Origin: JAABPW01 sp037132275
GTDB lineage: Bacteria; Verrucomicrobiota; Kiritimatiellia; CAIKKV01; CAITUY01
Direction of reading: 5' to 3'
Length of the DNA: 64,000 nucleotides
Assembly (NCBI GenBank): GCA_037132275.1
Contig: JBAXPK010000007.1
Location: 9,142-73,141, forward strand
The notes below the pieces were generated by a model, which was given only the letters and a program-made list of their open reading frames with translations, was not told the DNA's origin and searched no databases. Position numbers and translations under genes: made by a program. Below, piece by piece: positions 42,280-51,387 of this stretch (the first letter of the stretch is position 1; each line of letters starts with the position of its first letter).

Positions 42280-43821
42280 TTAGCGAGGAATTAGTGATTG
42301 GGTATTTTTTGGTCTGGAAGGCGCGGCCCCCGCATCAGCCGGAGTGGGGGCGGTTGCCTCCCGTTCATAGGCCTGCATGCGGTGGATGGCAGGCCGCATG
42401 ATGGCCGTGTAAGCCGCCCAGGCGGCGAGGGCTCCCACCACCACGCGAGCCGGAGACCAGGGGAGAAGCGTTGTCCAGGGAATGGCAAACAGGATGACTA
42501 ACACGGCGGCCATGGCGCCTGCGAAGCGACCCCAGGCAAACCAGACCCGCTCCCGTGTCGGGATGCGCCACCAGAGATAGCCGGCCACGATCCAGACGGA
42601 CACCGAGCCGGACAGCGCTATGCCGGGCACGCCCTGGTGGCGCAGTAAGAGATTGCCGATCGCATGGGCGAACACGGCCAGCAGTCCCATGCCGACCATC
42701 CCTTTAAGGTCGCGTCTGATGACATAGAGTCCGGCGAGGCATTGGACGCAGTAAATGGCGGGGATGCTTAGCGCGAAGATGCGCACAGCGACGATCACGA
42801 TTTCCGACGAGGGCGCGTCAAACTTGCCGCGCAGGAGGAGGAGGGTGACAATGTCGCGGGCCGCCCAGGCAATAACGACAGCCAGCAACATGCCCAGCGC
42901 GGAGAGGAACAGCGACCCCTGCTTGGCCAGCCGGTTGGGGTCCGCGATTCTTGCATGAATCCGCACCATCTCGGGTAACCAGGGTATCAACAGGCTGGTC
43001 GAGAGCAGGAAGGGCATCATGCGGGCGAGCCGGTCGGCATAGGAAAACAAGGCGATGGATCCTGGTGCCATGAATGACATCATGGCGCGATCCAGGACAC
43101 CTTCCACCTGCATCTGGATGACGGAGCAGAGCACCACGATGGCGCCCAGCCAAAACGGCAACAGATGACGTGGATGAACCGGCACCCACCGGGTCGGCAG
43201 CATCTGGAAGCCTTTTCGGGTTCCCCATACAAAGAGCAGGAGCCATTGCGAGAAGGCGGCCACCGTCAGTCCCAGGGTGTAGGCCATGATGCCGCCGTGG
43301 CGGCCCAGGGTGAAGAGCGACACAATGGCGATAACGCGCCAGAGGGTCTCGCCCAATTCAGGGACGACAAACAGGCGGCGCGCATGAAATACGCTTTGTG
43401 CGGAGCCGAACAACAGAAACAACAGCAGGGACGGCGCCAGCATGCGGAGCAGCCGTTGTGCGTCATGGGCGGCTGCGGCGTCGAAGCCCGGCGACGTCAG
43501 TTTCACAATCAGGGGAGCGCCGACCCAGATCAGCAGGGTGATGGAAGCGGCGGCGATGATCACGACGATTTGGAAATTCTCCGCGAAATCCTTGGGGCCA
43601 TGGCCTTCGTCCGACTCCACCAGGCACGGCACGGCGGCGGTGCGGATCACCCGCGACAAATCACGCGCCAGGAAAACGGCCACGGCCATGGCCACGAACA
43701 GGGCATCCACTTCGCGGCTGACGCCAAAGACGGCCGCCAGGCCGATGCTGAGCAGGAGCCCGAGCCCCGAATTTAGGGCGCGGAGAACGGCCAGTCTAAA
43801 CCCTGTGGCTCCGAGTGACAC
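42280..43821 (-). CDS. MurJ/Wzx-like lipid-linked oligosaccharide flippase
   Basis: 513 aa with about fourteen membrane helices, MviN/MurJ family of the MOP superfamily. 'SREVDALFVAMAVAVFLARD' near the N-terminus and the paired helices that follow fit MurJ more than PST-type Wzx. In a polysaccharide cluster it probably flips the undecaprenyl-linked repeat unit. The GTG at 43821 has a GGGAAGAG site and lies 4 bases after the upstream stop; an in-frame extension up to 44211 runs inside the glycosyltransferase gene in another frame and is not real. The Pro/Ala-rich tail is probably cytoplasmic. Confidence 0.87.
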   Translation of the reverse strand: MSLGATGFRLAVLRALNSGLGLLLSIGLAAVFGVSREVDALFVAMAVAVFLARDLSRVIRTAAVPCLVESDEGHGPKDFAENFQIVVIIAAASITLLIWVGAPLIVKLTSPGFDAAAAHDAQRLLRMLAPSLLLFLLFGSAQSVFHARRLFVVPELGETLWRVIAIVSLFTLGRHGGIMAYTLGLTVAAFSQWLLLFVWGTRKGFQMLPTRWVPVHPRHLLPFWLGAIVVLCSVIQMQVEGVLDRAMMSFMAPGSIALFSYADRLARMMPFLLSTSLLIPWLPEMVRIHARIADPNRLAKQGSLFLSALGMLLAVVIAWAARDIVTLLLLRGKFDAPSSEIVIVAVRIFALSIPAIYCVQCLAGLYVIRRDLKGMVGMGLLAVFAHAIGNLLLRHQGVPGIALSGSVSVWIVAGYLWWRIPTRERVWFAWGRFAGAMAAVLVILFAIPWTTLLPWSPARVVVGALAAWAAYTAIMRPAIHRMQAYEREATAPTPADAGAAPSRPKNTQSLIPR

Positions 43822-43825
43822 GATG

Positions 43826-44986
43826 TTATGCTCTTCCCGATCGCAGGGGTGACGCCAAGGATGGTAGAGTGGTGAACAAACCGAGATAGACGGAGACTTC
43901 CTCTTGCAGCGTGAAATGCCGGAGCACCCAAGCCCTGCCACGACGACCAATGTTATCCCACTGGTCTGGCTGGGATGATAGTGACCGCAGTTTTCCCGCC
44001 AAATCCAGAGTGTTTCCTTCTTCTGCCAGCCACTCCCTGTTTGAAGGGGGAATGGCTTCCGGTATCCCGGCGTGACGGGTTGCAACCACAGGCAAGCCTG
44101 CCGCCTGTGCTTCCAGAATGGTGATGGGGATTCCCTCCCTATCGCCGTTTCGAGCTGTTCGGCTGGGCAGAACAAAGGCATCGTGTTCCCGCAGAATCCC
44201 AGGGATGTCACGGTTGGATGCCTCCCCTTTGAAGTTCACCCTGTCCTTGACGCCCAGTCTCTGCGCCAGATTCTCCAGATGACGCCGTTGGGGGCCATCG
44301 CCCCATATGTTCAAGCGAAGGGGCAGGAGGGTCAGGTTCCGGATCATCGCTACGGCGTGGAGCAGATCGTCAAACCCCTTCTTTTCCACGAGTCTCCCGA
44401 TGCTGACAAGGCGGAAGGCGTCGGGCTGGGGAGGGGGATGGTTGACTGGCGGAAAGCGTGAGATGTCCACGCCGCAGTGGATTATTCTGATGCGTTCCGC
44501 AGGGCAACCGAGTTCAATCAACCGGGCTTTTCCATGTTCCGAGATCGCTACGGCCTGTGTCTTCGATTCCCATAATGATGTGTAGGTTCCAGGACGGACG
44601 TGGCTCATGAAGAGATCGAACGCGTGAAACACCACGACCAGCGGGATACCCAGGTCGCGAGCCGCTGGCGATATGGCGGCGCCAGCGCCGCCGAAATGCG
44701 CGAGGATGACGTCAGGCCGGATGTCCTGGAGTGTCTGGCGGGTTTTCCGGTACGGTAAGGGAAACCGGTACACTCCGAGGCAATGTTTTTGAATCGCGAA
44801 GGCCGCCTTTTGCGGGAACGAAAGAGGCAGCAGTTTCACCCGGACGAAGGGCCTTTCGCCCTCATTCACCCTGACGGTTGTCATGACATGATTTTCCGTT
44901 CCCGCCTGTTCCAGTCCCTGGACGAGCTCATAGATGAACGTTTCGCTAATCCGGTTGAACTTCGTGCATATATGGGCGATCCGCAT
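43826..44986 (-). CDS. Glycosyltransferase family 4-like
   Basis: 386 aa. Starts RIAHICTKFNRISETFIYEL, has the donor-half motifs VSIGRLVEKKGFDDLLHAVA, GDGPQRRHLENL, and the E-x7-E region in DREGIPITILEAQAAGLPVV, all typical of GT4 enzymes of the colanic/amylovoran-type pathways. It adds a sugar to the lipid-linked repeat. ATG 44986 begins directly at the first beta strand; a TTG at 45013 is less likely. It is the first gene of the minus-strand half, ahead of the flippase by 4 bases. Donor unknown. Confidence 0.92.
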   Translation of the reverse strand: MRIAHICTKFNRISETFIYELVQGLEQAGTENHVMTTVRVNEGERPFVRVKLLPLSFPQKAAFAIQKHCLGVYRFPLPYRKTRQTLQDIRPDVILAHFGGAGAAISPAARDLGIPLVVVFHAFDLFMSHVRPGTYTSLWESKTQAVAISEHGKARLIELGCPAERIRIIHCGVDISRFPPVNHPPPQPDAFRLVSIGRLVEKKGFDDLLHAVAMIRNLTLLPLRLNIWGDGPQRRHLENLAQRLGVKDRVNFKGEASNRDIPGILREHDAFVLPSRTARNGDREGIPITILEAQAAGLPVVATRHAGIPEAIPPSNREWLAEEGNTLDLAGKLRSLSSQPDQWDNIGRRGRAWVLRHFTLQEEVSVYLGLFTTLPSLASPLRSGRA

Positions 44987-45175
44987 GGTGTCGTGCCTGT
45001 TAGTCGAGGTCAATGGACATTAGGAAAATGTCTATATTCCGATATCTCGGTGGTGGGTGTGTTTGCGACACGTTAGTTTTGAGTTACAAGTGAAGGCTTT
45101 CCCGCGCCATATCCGCCACAAGAGAGATGACCTTCCGTGCGGTTAGCAACGCAGGGATGCCCAATCATCACAAGG

Positions 45176-45829
45176 TCATAATGATACGGTCAGACCGACA
45201 GTTTCGCCATTGTGCTGATCGAGCGACATGTCGGCGATGCGGTTGCAATGACCCCCGATCTGGCCGAGGTTGGAGACGACCACACATGCTGCCAGCAAAG
45301 CCTTGATTGGAATACCCGGTTGGTTGAGGGCGGCTTCAAAACGGGCGGTCAGTCTGCGGTGGACCATGGTGAGTGTGGCGCAATCTTCCCTGGTGGCATG
45401 AGCCGCGTTAGCGTTTTGGGAAACGACAGCGTTGATGGCTTTGGCGCAGGACGTGGCGGCAAGTTTGGCCAGAAGCGAGATGTCGCGGGCGGTCGCGGGA
45501 AGTCCGAGCAACGCGATGGCTCCGGTTTGATGGGCGACTTTCTTGGTCAGGACACCGATCTGGCCCAATTCATGGGCGATTATGGCCAGGGCGGAAACAG
45601 GGTGGAGGTTGTCGTTTGTAGGTGTCTGGAAGGGTAAGATTTCCAGGCATTTCTCCTTGATTTGGATCTTGCGTCGATTCCAGTTCTGGGCGTGGCTGAT
45701 TACGGATTCAGCAGCCGTGTCATTGCCCGTGATGGCGGCCTCAGCCGCCTGCGGAACCTGGCTTTGTATCGAGTCCGCCAATTCGCGGATTTCATTTTTC
45801 AATGCGTCAATCTGAGAGTGTTGTTTCAT
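45176..45829 (-). CDS. PhoU-like protein
   Basis: 217 aa, all-helical. Two halves resemble each other and PhoU: 'ALAIIAHELGQIGVLTKKVA' and 'ACVVVSNLGQIGGHCNRIAD', where PhoU has metal-binding E/D-x-x-x-D repeats. Here Asp/Glu positions are partly replaced by Gln or Asn (LGQIG), so metal binding may be lost. PhoU damps the phosphate signal between the Pst transporter and PhoR. This copy stands alone, with no pst gene beside it. It may be a diverged PhoU or a PhoU-related transporter regulator. Function is inferred from the repeat pattern only. Confidence 0.62.
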   Translation of the reverse strand: MKQHSQIDALKNEIRELADSIQSQVPQAAEAAITGNDTAAESVISHAQNWNRRKIQIKEKCLEILPFQTPTNDNLHPVSALAIIAHELGQIGVLTKKVAHQTGAIALLGLPATARDISLLAKLAATSCAKAINAVVSQNANAAHATREDCATLTMVHRRLTARFEAALNQPGIPIKALLAACVVVSNLGQIGGHCNRIADMSLDQHNGETVGLTVSL

Positions 45830-46027
45830 GGGGTGTCCATCTATCGTTAGTCATTCGGTTGGTATATTCCCTCCAGTCTGTTGGGGCAGTGATAGCGGTG
45901 TGTAATAATTCCGTTTGAATGGCGGGTGTTCCAGACAGGTTGAGACAGCGCAGAGGCTGAGGTTCATGTGAGGGGCAGACCAGCTATGGACGTCGGAAAA
46001 CACCTTGATCCGTGTCCGCCGGATGAG

Positions 46028-46687
46028 TTATCTCGCCGCCCAGAGCATGCCCCGTAGCACAATCTCGCGCGCTTCAGAAACCTCGAAGTCCTTGTGAGTA
46101 TGTCCCCAGCAGGCGACAAACACCCGGCCTTTGCCGTAGGTTTTGGTGTAGGCGTAAGGCATGACGGTGCCCGCCTGGTAACGATCACGCTCACCATGGG
46201 TACCGCTAAAGATCGTACGGCACAGCACGTGGACGCTCGGATCAACGTGAATGAAATATTGCTCGGTGTCGGGCATCGTAAAGTTGTTCAAGCCCTTCAC
46301 GATGGGATGCCGGGGATCCACAATCTCGACCGTGTAGGAGGGAATGCAGTTGCCGGGGTGTGCCACCCATTGCCCGCCGGTCATCCATTGGTACTCCGTG
46401 TGGTTCCGGAATGAGTCAATGATGCCGCCATGCCAGCCGGCAAGCCCGACCCCGGCTCGCACCGCCGCCAGCAATCCGTCTGCCTGGGGATCCTCGATCT
46501 TTCCCATGGTCCAGCACGGGACGATCAAATCCTGAGCCGCCAGGAGATCCTTGTCGGCATAACTGGTTAAGCTGTCGGAAATCTTCACCTCAAAACCCTT
46601 CGCGGCCAGAAGCGGCGCAAATACATCGACCGACTCCTTGGGCGTGTGCCCATTCCAGCCGCCCCAAACCATCAGTGCTTTTTTCAT
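46028..46687 (-). CDS. ThuA-domain protein (glutamine-amidotransferase-like fold)
   Basis: 219 aa. 'KKALMVWGGWNGHTPKESVD' at the start, 'GLAGWHGGIIDSF' in the middle and 'RVFVACWGHTHKDFEVSEAR' near the end are the blocks of the ThuA family, named from trehalose utilisation in rhizobia and common in PVC and Bacteroidota sugar loci. The fold is a class I glutaminase-like flavodoxin fold without the catalytic Cys. The biochemical role is not established; sugar metabolism is likely. It is 15 bases after aguB on the same strand, so probably cotranscribed with it, though no link to putrescine synthesis is known. Confidence 0.9.
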   Translation of the reverse strand: MKKALMVWGGWNGHTPKESVDVFAPLLAAKGFEVKISDSLTSYADKDLLAAQDLIVPCWTMGKIEDPQADGLLAAVRAGVGLAGWHGGIIDSFRNHTEYQWMTGGQWVAHPGNCIPSYTVEIVDPRHPIVKGLNNFTMPDTEQYFIHVDPSVHVLCRTIFSGTHGERDRYQAGTVMPYAYTKTYGKGRVFVACWGHTHKDFEVSEAREIVLRGMLWAAR

Positions 46688-46702
46688 ATTGAATTGGCCG
46701 TG

Positions 46703-47587
46703 TTATGCGTTTCTGAAGCGCCGGGTAAGATCGCCATAGGCGTCGATGCGGCGATCCCGTAGAAAAGGCCAGATTCGGCGAATGGTTTCGCTCTGGTCTA
46801 AATTCACTTGGGCCATGAGTAGCTCATCCTTTTCCGTCCCGGCGGTAGCCATGAATTCGCCCTGGCAACCGGCGGCAAAGGTGTGCCCCCAGAAGTTAAT
46901 GCCGTTGCCCCCGGCGGATGAGGATTCGAAGCCAACCCGGTTGACGCTGAGTACGGGCAGCCCATTAGCGATGGCATGTGACCGCTGAATGGTGATCCAG
47001 GCGTCAAGCTGGCGCTGTTTTTCGTCCTGAACATCAGCGGGATCCCAACCGATGGCGGTCGGATAAATCAGGATTTGAGCGCCATCCAGTGCCATCAATC
47101 GGGCCGCTTCCGGGTACCATTGATCCCAGCAAACCAGCACCCCCAGTTTGCCAACGGAGGTGGGTATGGCGTGGAATCCGAGGTCGCCCGGGGTGAAATA
47201 GAATTTTTCGTAGAAAGCGGGATCATCCGGGATGTGCATCTTGCGATACAGGCCGGCAATGGAACCGTCGGTTTCGAATACTACGGCGGTATTGTGATAC
47301 AACCCTGCCGCCCGCCGTTCGAAGAATGACCCGACAAGCACGACGTGGTTGTCCCGCGCCGCCTTGGCAAAGGTGTCCGTCAACGGCCCCGGAATCGGCT
47401 CGGCCAGGGAACAAAGTTCCGGATTTTCAACCTGGCAGAAATAAAGAGAGGTGTGCAGTTCGGAGAGAACAACCAGTTTGGCGCCGGCCTGTGCCGCCTC
47501 CCGGATCGCCGCCACGCTCTTGGCCACGTTGGCAACACGATCGGGTCCGAATGAATGTTGGATCAGGGCTGTCTTGAGCAGTTTCAT
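46703..47587 (-). CDS. aguB: N-carbamoylputrescine amidase
   Basis: 294 aa, nitrilase superfamily. The catalytic triad is visible: Glu43 (VVLSELHTSLYF), Lys116 (YRKMHIPDDP) and Cys153 (VCWDQWYPEAARL). The surrounding sequence matches N-carbamoylputrescine amidase, which turns N-carbamoylputrescine into putrescine, CO2 and ammonia. Its start overlaps the aguA stop by 4 bases, and aguA makes its substrate, which supports the assignment. Together they form the agmatine route to putrescine. No arginine decarboxylase is in the window. Confidence 0.95.
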   Translation of the reverse strand: MKLLKTALIQHSFGPDRVANVAKSVAAIREAAQAGAKLVVLSELHTSLYFCQVENPELCSLAEPIPGPLTDTFAKAARDNHVVLVGSFFERRAAGLYHNTAVVFETDGSIAGLYRKMHIPDDPAFYEKFYFTPGDLGFHAIPTSVGKLGVLVCWDQWYPEAARLMALDGAQILIYPTAIGWDPADVQDEKQRQLDAWITIQRSHAIANGLPVLSVNRVGFESSSAGGNGINFWGHTFAAGCQGEFMATAGTEKDELLMAQVNLDQSETIRRIWPFLRDRRIDAYGDLTRRFRNA

Positions 47588-48612
47588 CCCAATACTCCTT
47601 TGGGTAGTTGCATGGTCACACAGTGCAGTGATCCATGCTGGAGAATGAGAGCTGAACAGTCAATGCCGATAATCTTTCGGCCCGGGAAGGCCTTCCCGAT
47701 AATATCGAGAGCATGATGGTCCTGCGGATCCGTATAAACCGGGACCAGAACAGCCCCGTTCAAAACCAGGAAGTTGGCATAGGAGACCGGCAACCGATGC
47801 CCCTCTTCGTCGTGCCGGGCTGACGGCCAGGGGAGTGGAAGCAGCCGATAGGGAGTGCCTGCCGGGGTTTTCAGCGCCCCCAGTTCGTTGGCCATGGCGG
47901 ACAGTTCAGCGAAATGCTCGTCGGAGGGGTCGTCGCAAGCTTGGTAGATAAGGGTGTCATGTGGGGCGAAGCGGGCCAGCATATCCACATGCCCATCCGT
48001 ATCATCCCCTGCCAGATAGCCGTGCTCCAACCACAGGACGCGCGATACTCCGAGATATCGTTTAAGGGTCTCTTCGGTTTCTGCCCGGTTCAGGTGTGCG
48101 TTCCGGTTCGGGTTGGCGTTGCAGGAGGTGGTCGTCAGGAGGGTGCCGTGTCCATCGCTCTCGATGCTGCCGCCTTCGAGGACGAAATGAATAGGCCGGA
48201 GATGGGTTCCGCTAAAGACCCCGTGTTCCTTAAGTTCCTTTGAAATAACGTTGTCGAAATTGGCGTGAAACTTGCCGCCCCATCCATTGAACAGAAAGTC
48301 CAGAAGCACAGGCCGGTCGTTTTCGATGATGGTGATGGGCCCGAAATCGCGTGCCCAGGTATCGTTGGAGGGGATTGGGAAACAATGGACCCGCTCGGAA
48401 AGCGCGGCGGTATGCCGGAGGACGGTATGGACTTCATCAGGGGTGGTGGTGACGACGATAACCTGTCCATGATGGGAAGCTTCCGCAATGATCCGCGCAA
48501 AAGTCTCCCGGGCCTGGTTGATATACGGTTTCCAGTCCGTTCCCTCATGGGGCCAGGCCAGCAAGACACCATCCTGCTCCTCCCATTCCGCAGGGTATCG
48601 AGGGGTATTCAT
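47584..48612 (-). CDS. aguA: Agmatine deiminase
   Basis: 342 aa, PPAD/agmatine-deiminase family. 'PAEWEEQDGVLLAWPHEGTD' at the N-terminus, 'NDTWARDFGPI' in the middle, 'LEGGSIESDGHGTLLTT' and 'HGYLAGDDTDGHVDMLARF' (catalytic Glu/Asp/His) and the nucleophile Cys331 in HGSLHCVTMQ are all present. It hydrolyses agmatine to N-carbamoylputrescine and ammonia. It overlaps aguB by 4 bases (operon). The next gene upstream on the strand is araD, 11 bases away, so the polyamine and arabinose genes may share a transcript, an unusual pairing. Confidence 0.96.
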   Translation of the reverse strand: MNTPRYPAEWEEQDGVLLAWPHEGTDWKPYINQARETFARIIAEASHHGQVIVVTTTPDEVHTVLRHTAALSERVHCFPIPSNDTWARDFGPITIIENDRPVLLDFLFNGWGGKFHANFDNVISKELKEHGVFSGTHLRPIHFVLEGGSIESDGHGTLLTTTSCNANPNRNAHLNRAETEETLKRYLGVSRVLWLEHGYLAGDDTDGHVDMLARFAPHDTLIYQACDDPSDEHFAELSAMANELGALKTPAGTPYRLLPLPWPSARHDEEGHRLPVSYANFLVLNGAVLVPVYTDPQDHHALDIIGKAFPGRKIIGIDCSALILQHGSLHCVTMQLPKGVLG

Positions 48613-48623
48613 AAGTTATGAAA

Positions 48624-49319
48624 TTATTTCCCCTGCCCGTAATAGGCAGCGGCCCCATGCTTCCTCAAGTAATGCTTGTCCAGCAACACTCTTGGCACGG
48701 ACCTTGTCGCTGGAGCAATCTGAAGGGTCTCGGACGCCAGCTTGCAGAGGAACTCCAGCACCACCGCATTTTCAACCGCCGTTGCCGCTGACTTTCCCCA
48801 AGTGAAGGGGCCATGGCTGGCCACCAGGACGCCGGGGAAAGCCTGGGAATCAAGGTTCGTGAACCGTTCGACAATCACCCGGCCGGTATTCACCTCATAG
48901 TCGCCGGAGATTTCCTTTCCCGTCAACAGCCGGGTACAGGGGACCGTTCCGTGATAGTAATCGGCATGCGTGGTACCGAGGGCCGGGAGTTCGCGTCGTG
49001 CCTGAGCCCAGGCCGTGGCAAACAAGCTGTGCGTATGTACCACTCCGCCAACGTTCGGGAACGCACGATACAACTCCAGATGGGTTGGCGTATCGGAACT
49101 GGGCTTCAAATCCCCTTCCACCACCTCGCCGGTCTTGAGCGAAACCACCACCATGTGCCGGGGCTTCATCCTGGCATAAGTTACGCCCGACGGCTTGATG
49201 ACGATCAGGCCCTGTTGGCGGTCAATCCCGCTGACATTCCCCCATGTCTGCACCACGAGTCCTTCGGCCACCAGCCGCACATTCGCGGCGCACACGTCCT
49301 TTTTAAGTGCTTCCAGCAT
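48624..49319 (-). CDS. araD: L-ribulose-5-phosphate 4-epimerase
   Basis: 231 aa, class II aldolase/epimerase family. Zinc ligands His95, His97 (VVHTHSLF) and His169 (VASHGPFTWG) and Asp76 align with E. coli AraD numbering almost exactly. 'HADYYHGTVPCTR' is the AraD signature. It converts L-ribulose 5-phosphate to D-xylulose 5-phosphate. It lies 22 bases after araA on the same strand. An L-ribulokinase (araB) is not seen next to them and must be elsewhere or replaced. Confidence 0.95.
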   Translation of the reverse strand: MLEALKKDVCAANVRLVAEGLVVQTWGNVSGIDRQQGLIVIKPSGVTYARMKPRHMVVVSLKTGEVVEGDLKPSSDTPTHLELYRAFPNVGGVVHTHSLFATAWAQARRELPALGTTHADYYHGTVPCTRLLTGKEISGDYEVNTGRVIVERFTNLDSQAFPGVLVASHGPFTWGKSAATAVENAVVLEFLCKLASETLQIAPATRSVPRVLLDKHYLRKHGAAAYYGQGK

Positions 49320-49341
49320 CGATCACCCTCTTCCTATATAA

Positions 49342-50874
49342 TCAGCGCCCGACGCCTTGGAGAAGATGATAGGCGATGTCATTCCAGCGGAGCTCATTCT
49401 TGAGCGTCGCAAGCGTGGTGCCTTCGCCGATCCGGATCATCTCAATTCCGGTGATGGAGGCGAAATTTTCGAGGTGTTCAACCGTCACGGCGCTGCTGAA
49501 TGCGGAGTGGTGCGCGCCACCGGCATAAATCCAGGCTGCGGCCGCCGTCTTGAAGTCCGGCAACGCTTCCCAGGTGGCGCAGGCCACCGGCAACTTGGGC
49601 AGGGGATGGGGTGGTTTGACCACGTTCAGTTCGTTGACAATCAGGCGGAAGCGGTTGCCCATATCCACCAGGGTCGCATTCAGTGCCGGACCTGGTTTGG
49701 CGGTGAACACCAAGCGGGCCGGGTCTTCCTTGCCTCCAATACCCAGCGGATGGATTTGTAGCGAAGGTTTGGCGGCAGCGATGGACGGGCAGACTTCCAG
49801 CATGTGGGCCCCCAGCACCAGTGGCCGCTTCGGGTCAAGATGATAGGTATAATCCTCCATCCAACTCGTACCGCCTTTGAGGTCGGCCGCCATGGCCTTC
49901 ATACCGCGTAGCAGGGCGCAGGTTTTCCAGTCGCCCTCGGCGCCGAATCCGTATCCTTCGGCCATCAGGCTCTGGACCGCCAAGCCTGGGAGTTGCTTCA
50001 GGCCGTGGAGATCCTCGAAGGTGGTCGTGAAGCCTTTGAATCCGCCCTTTTCCAGAAAGGTTCGCAACCCGACCTCAATCCGGGCGGCATCCTCAAGGCG
50101 GCTACGCTTGGCCCCGCCCTTACGCAAGGCCGGTGCCACCGAGTAGGCGCCGTCATAGGCGGCGCACTGGGCCGCGACCGCTTTGGAGTCCACGGCATTG
50201 ATGATCGCGACCAGCTCACTCACGGGATGGGTGTTCACGGAGTAGCCCAGACGGATTTCGGCGGCGACTTTGTCGCCCTCGGTGACGGCTACCTGTCGCA
50301 TATTGTCACCGAAACGCACAAACTTGGCGCCCTGAAGATCGTTCCACCCGCGTACGGCGCGTTCCCAGGCCGCAATGCGATCCTGAACCTCCCGGTCCTG
50401 CCAGTGCCCGACCACAACCTTACGCTCCAGGCGCAGGCGGGCATGGATGAAGCCGTGCTCCCGGTCGCCGTGGGCCGACTGGTTCAGGTTCATGAAATCC
50501 ATGTCAATGGACGACCATGGCAGATCGCGGTTGAACTGCGTGTGCAGGTGAAGCATCGGCTTGTGGAAGCCCGTGAGCCCCGCGATCCACATCTTCGAGG
50601 GGGAGAACGTGTGCATCCAAAGGATGATGCCGCCGCACGACGGATCATGATTGGCCTCCGCCAGCGTGTTTCGGATTTCATCGGGTGTCTTGACCACGGG
50701 CTTGAAGACCATCTTCAGCGGAAGTCGGCCAGAGGAGTTGAACCCGTCCACGATCTTGCCCGAATTTTCTGTCACCTGGGCCAGTGTTTTGGGTCCATAA
50801 AGATGCTGGCTTCCGGTAATGAACCACACAGTCAGATTGTCAGCGATATTTTTCATAGGCATCATTCGATCCAT
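49342..50874 (-). CDS. araA: L-arabinose isomerase
   Basis: About 504-510 aa, as usual for AraA (about 500). 'LTVWFITGSQHLYGPKTLAQ' opens the protein, 'CGGIILWMHTFSPSKMWIAG' follows, and catalytic Glu/His blocks include GYGFGAEGDWKTCALLRGM and MEDYTYHLDP. It converts L-arabinose to L-ribulose with a manganese ion. The start is unsettled: ATG 50856 (MKN...) fits homologues best, ATG 50874 is the longest, and neither has a strong ribosome site. The first gene of the araA-araD-aguA-aguB-thuA string; the 500-base region upstream holds its likely promoter and a hairpin. Confidence 0.96.
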   Translation of the reverse strand: MDRMMPMKNIADNLTVWFITGSQHLYGPKTLAQVTENSGKIVDGFNSSGRLPLKMVFKPVVKTPDEIRNTLAEANHDPSCGGIILWMHTFSPSKMWIAGLTGFHKPMLHLHTQFNRDLPWSSIDMDFMNLNQSAHGDREHGFIHARLRLERKVVVGHWQDREVQDRIAAWERAVRGWNDLQGAKFVRFGDNMRQVAVTEGDKVAAEIRLGYSVNTHPVSELVAIINAVDSKAVAAQCAAYDGAYSVAPALRKGGAKRSRLEDAARIEVGLRTFLEKGGFKGFTTTFEDLHGLKQLPGLAVQSLMAEGYGFGAEGDWKTCALLRGMKAMAADLKGGTSWMEDYTYHLDPKRPLVLGAHMLEVCPSIAAAKPSLQIHPLGIGGKEDPARLVFTAKPGPALNATLVDMGNRFRLIVNELNVVKPPHPLPKLPVACATWEALPDFKTAAAAWIYAGGAHHSAFSSAVTVEHLENFASITGIEMIRIGEGTTLATLKNELRWNDIAYHLLQGVGR

Positions 50875-51387
50875 TTATCTCATCGATGATCGTCATCATC
50901 ACTTCATTAGTCTCATTCCGCCCCGTCATCGGGAGCCCACTCCCGTTGTGTCTGGGCGTGATCGTTTAAGGCACTATAACAATTTTTTTTAGCGGCACCA
51001 GCGAAACTTCCGCGCCGGTTTCCGGGCCTCGAAATAAGAAAACCGCGGTTCAGAGAACCGCGGTTAACATGGCGAGCATATGCCTGCTGCCGGGCGCCCC
51101 AGTCGGCCAGTAGACCCGGAACTTTATAGCGCTTGTGGCGCTGTTCCAATATGTCACCAACCTCAGGTCTCCTATATAAAAAAGCATAGATTATGCCAGT
51201 GGATAACGGTGGTCCACTTTTAACGATACCTTTGCATGAAAGGCTGATAATCCGGAAAAAAATAAAAAAAAGGGCGCAAAATAGTCTTGTCGCTGTCTCT
51301 TGGGAAGGGAGGGAATCTCAGTGTTGAGACAGTCCCGTGCGACATTGCGAATGGACAAACCCTGAGGTTTCGGCCATCTTTTAAGGC
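50875..51387. other. 513-bp divergent intergenic region upstream of araA
   Basis: Lies between araA (minus) and the small protein gene at 51388 (plus). It holds a weak minus-strand -10 (TATAGT at 50978-50973) after an A-tract, a perfect 11-bp hairpin at 51041-51065, and nested inverted repeats at 51289-51343. A minus-strand 78-codon frame spans the hairpin but has no support as a gene. Confidence 0.5.
51041..51065 (-). terminator. Perfect hairpin with T-rich tail on the minus strand
   Basis: An 11-bp stem AACCGCGGTTC/GAACCGCGGTT with loop AGA (+ strand). Each arm also contains the palindrome AACCGCGGTT. Read on the minus strand it is followed by TTTTCTTATTT, so it could terminate a minus-strand transcript or attenuate araA. 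It could also be a double operator. Confidence 0.5.

Noticed and set aside
43822..44211. N-terminal extension of the flippase frame
   Set aside because: It overlaps the 3' part of a well-supported glycosyltransferase, has no family similarity, and a good GTG with ribosome site exists at 43821.
51041..51065. LacI-type operator for arabinose control
   Set aside because: The palindrome centre is GC rather than the CG typical of LacI-family sites, and no LacI-type gene is nearby.
50913..51149. 78-codon minus-strand frame upstream of araA
   Set aside because: It runs straight through the perfect hairpin at 51041-51065, has no recognisable domain or good ribosome site, and overlaps the likely araA promoter region.
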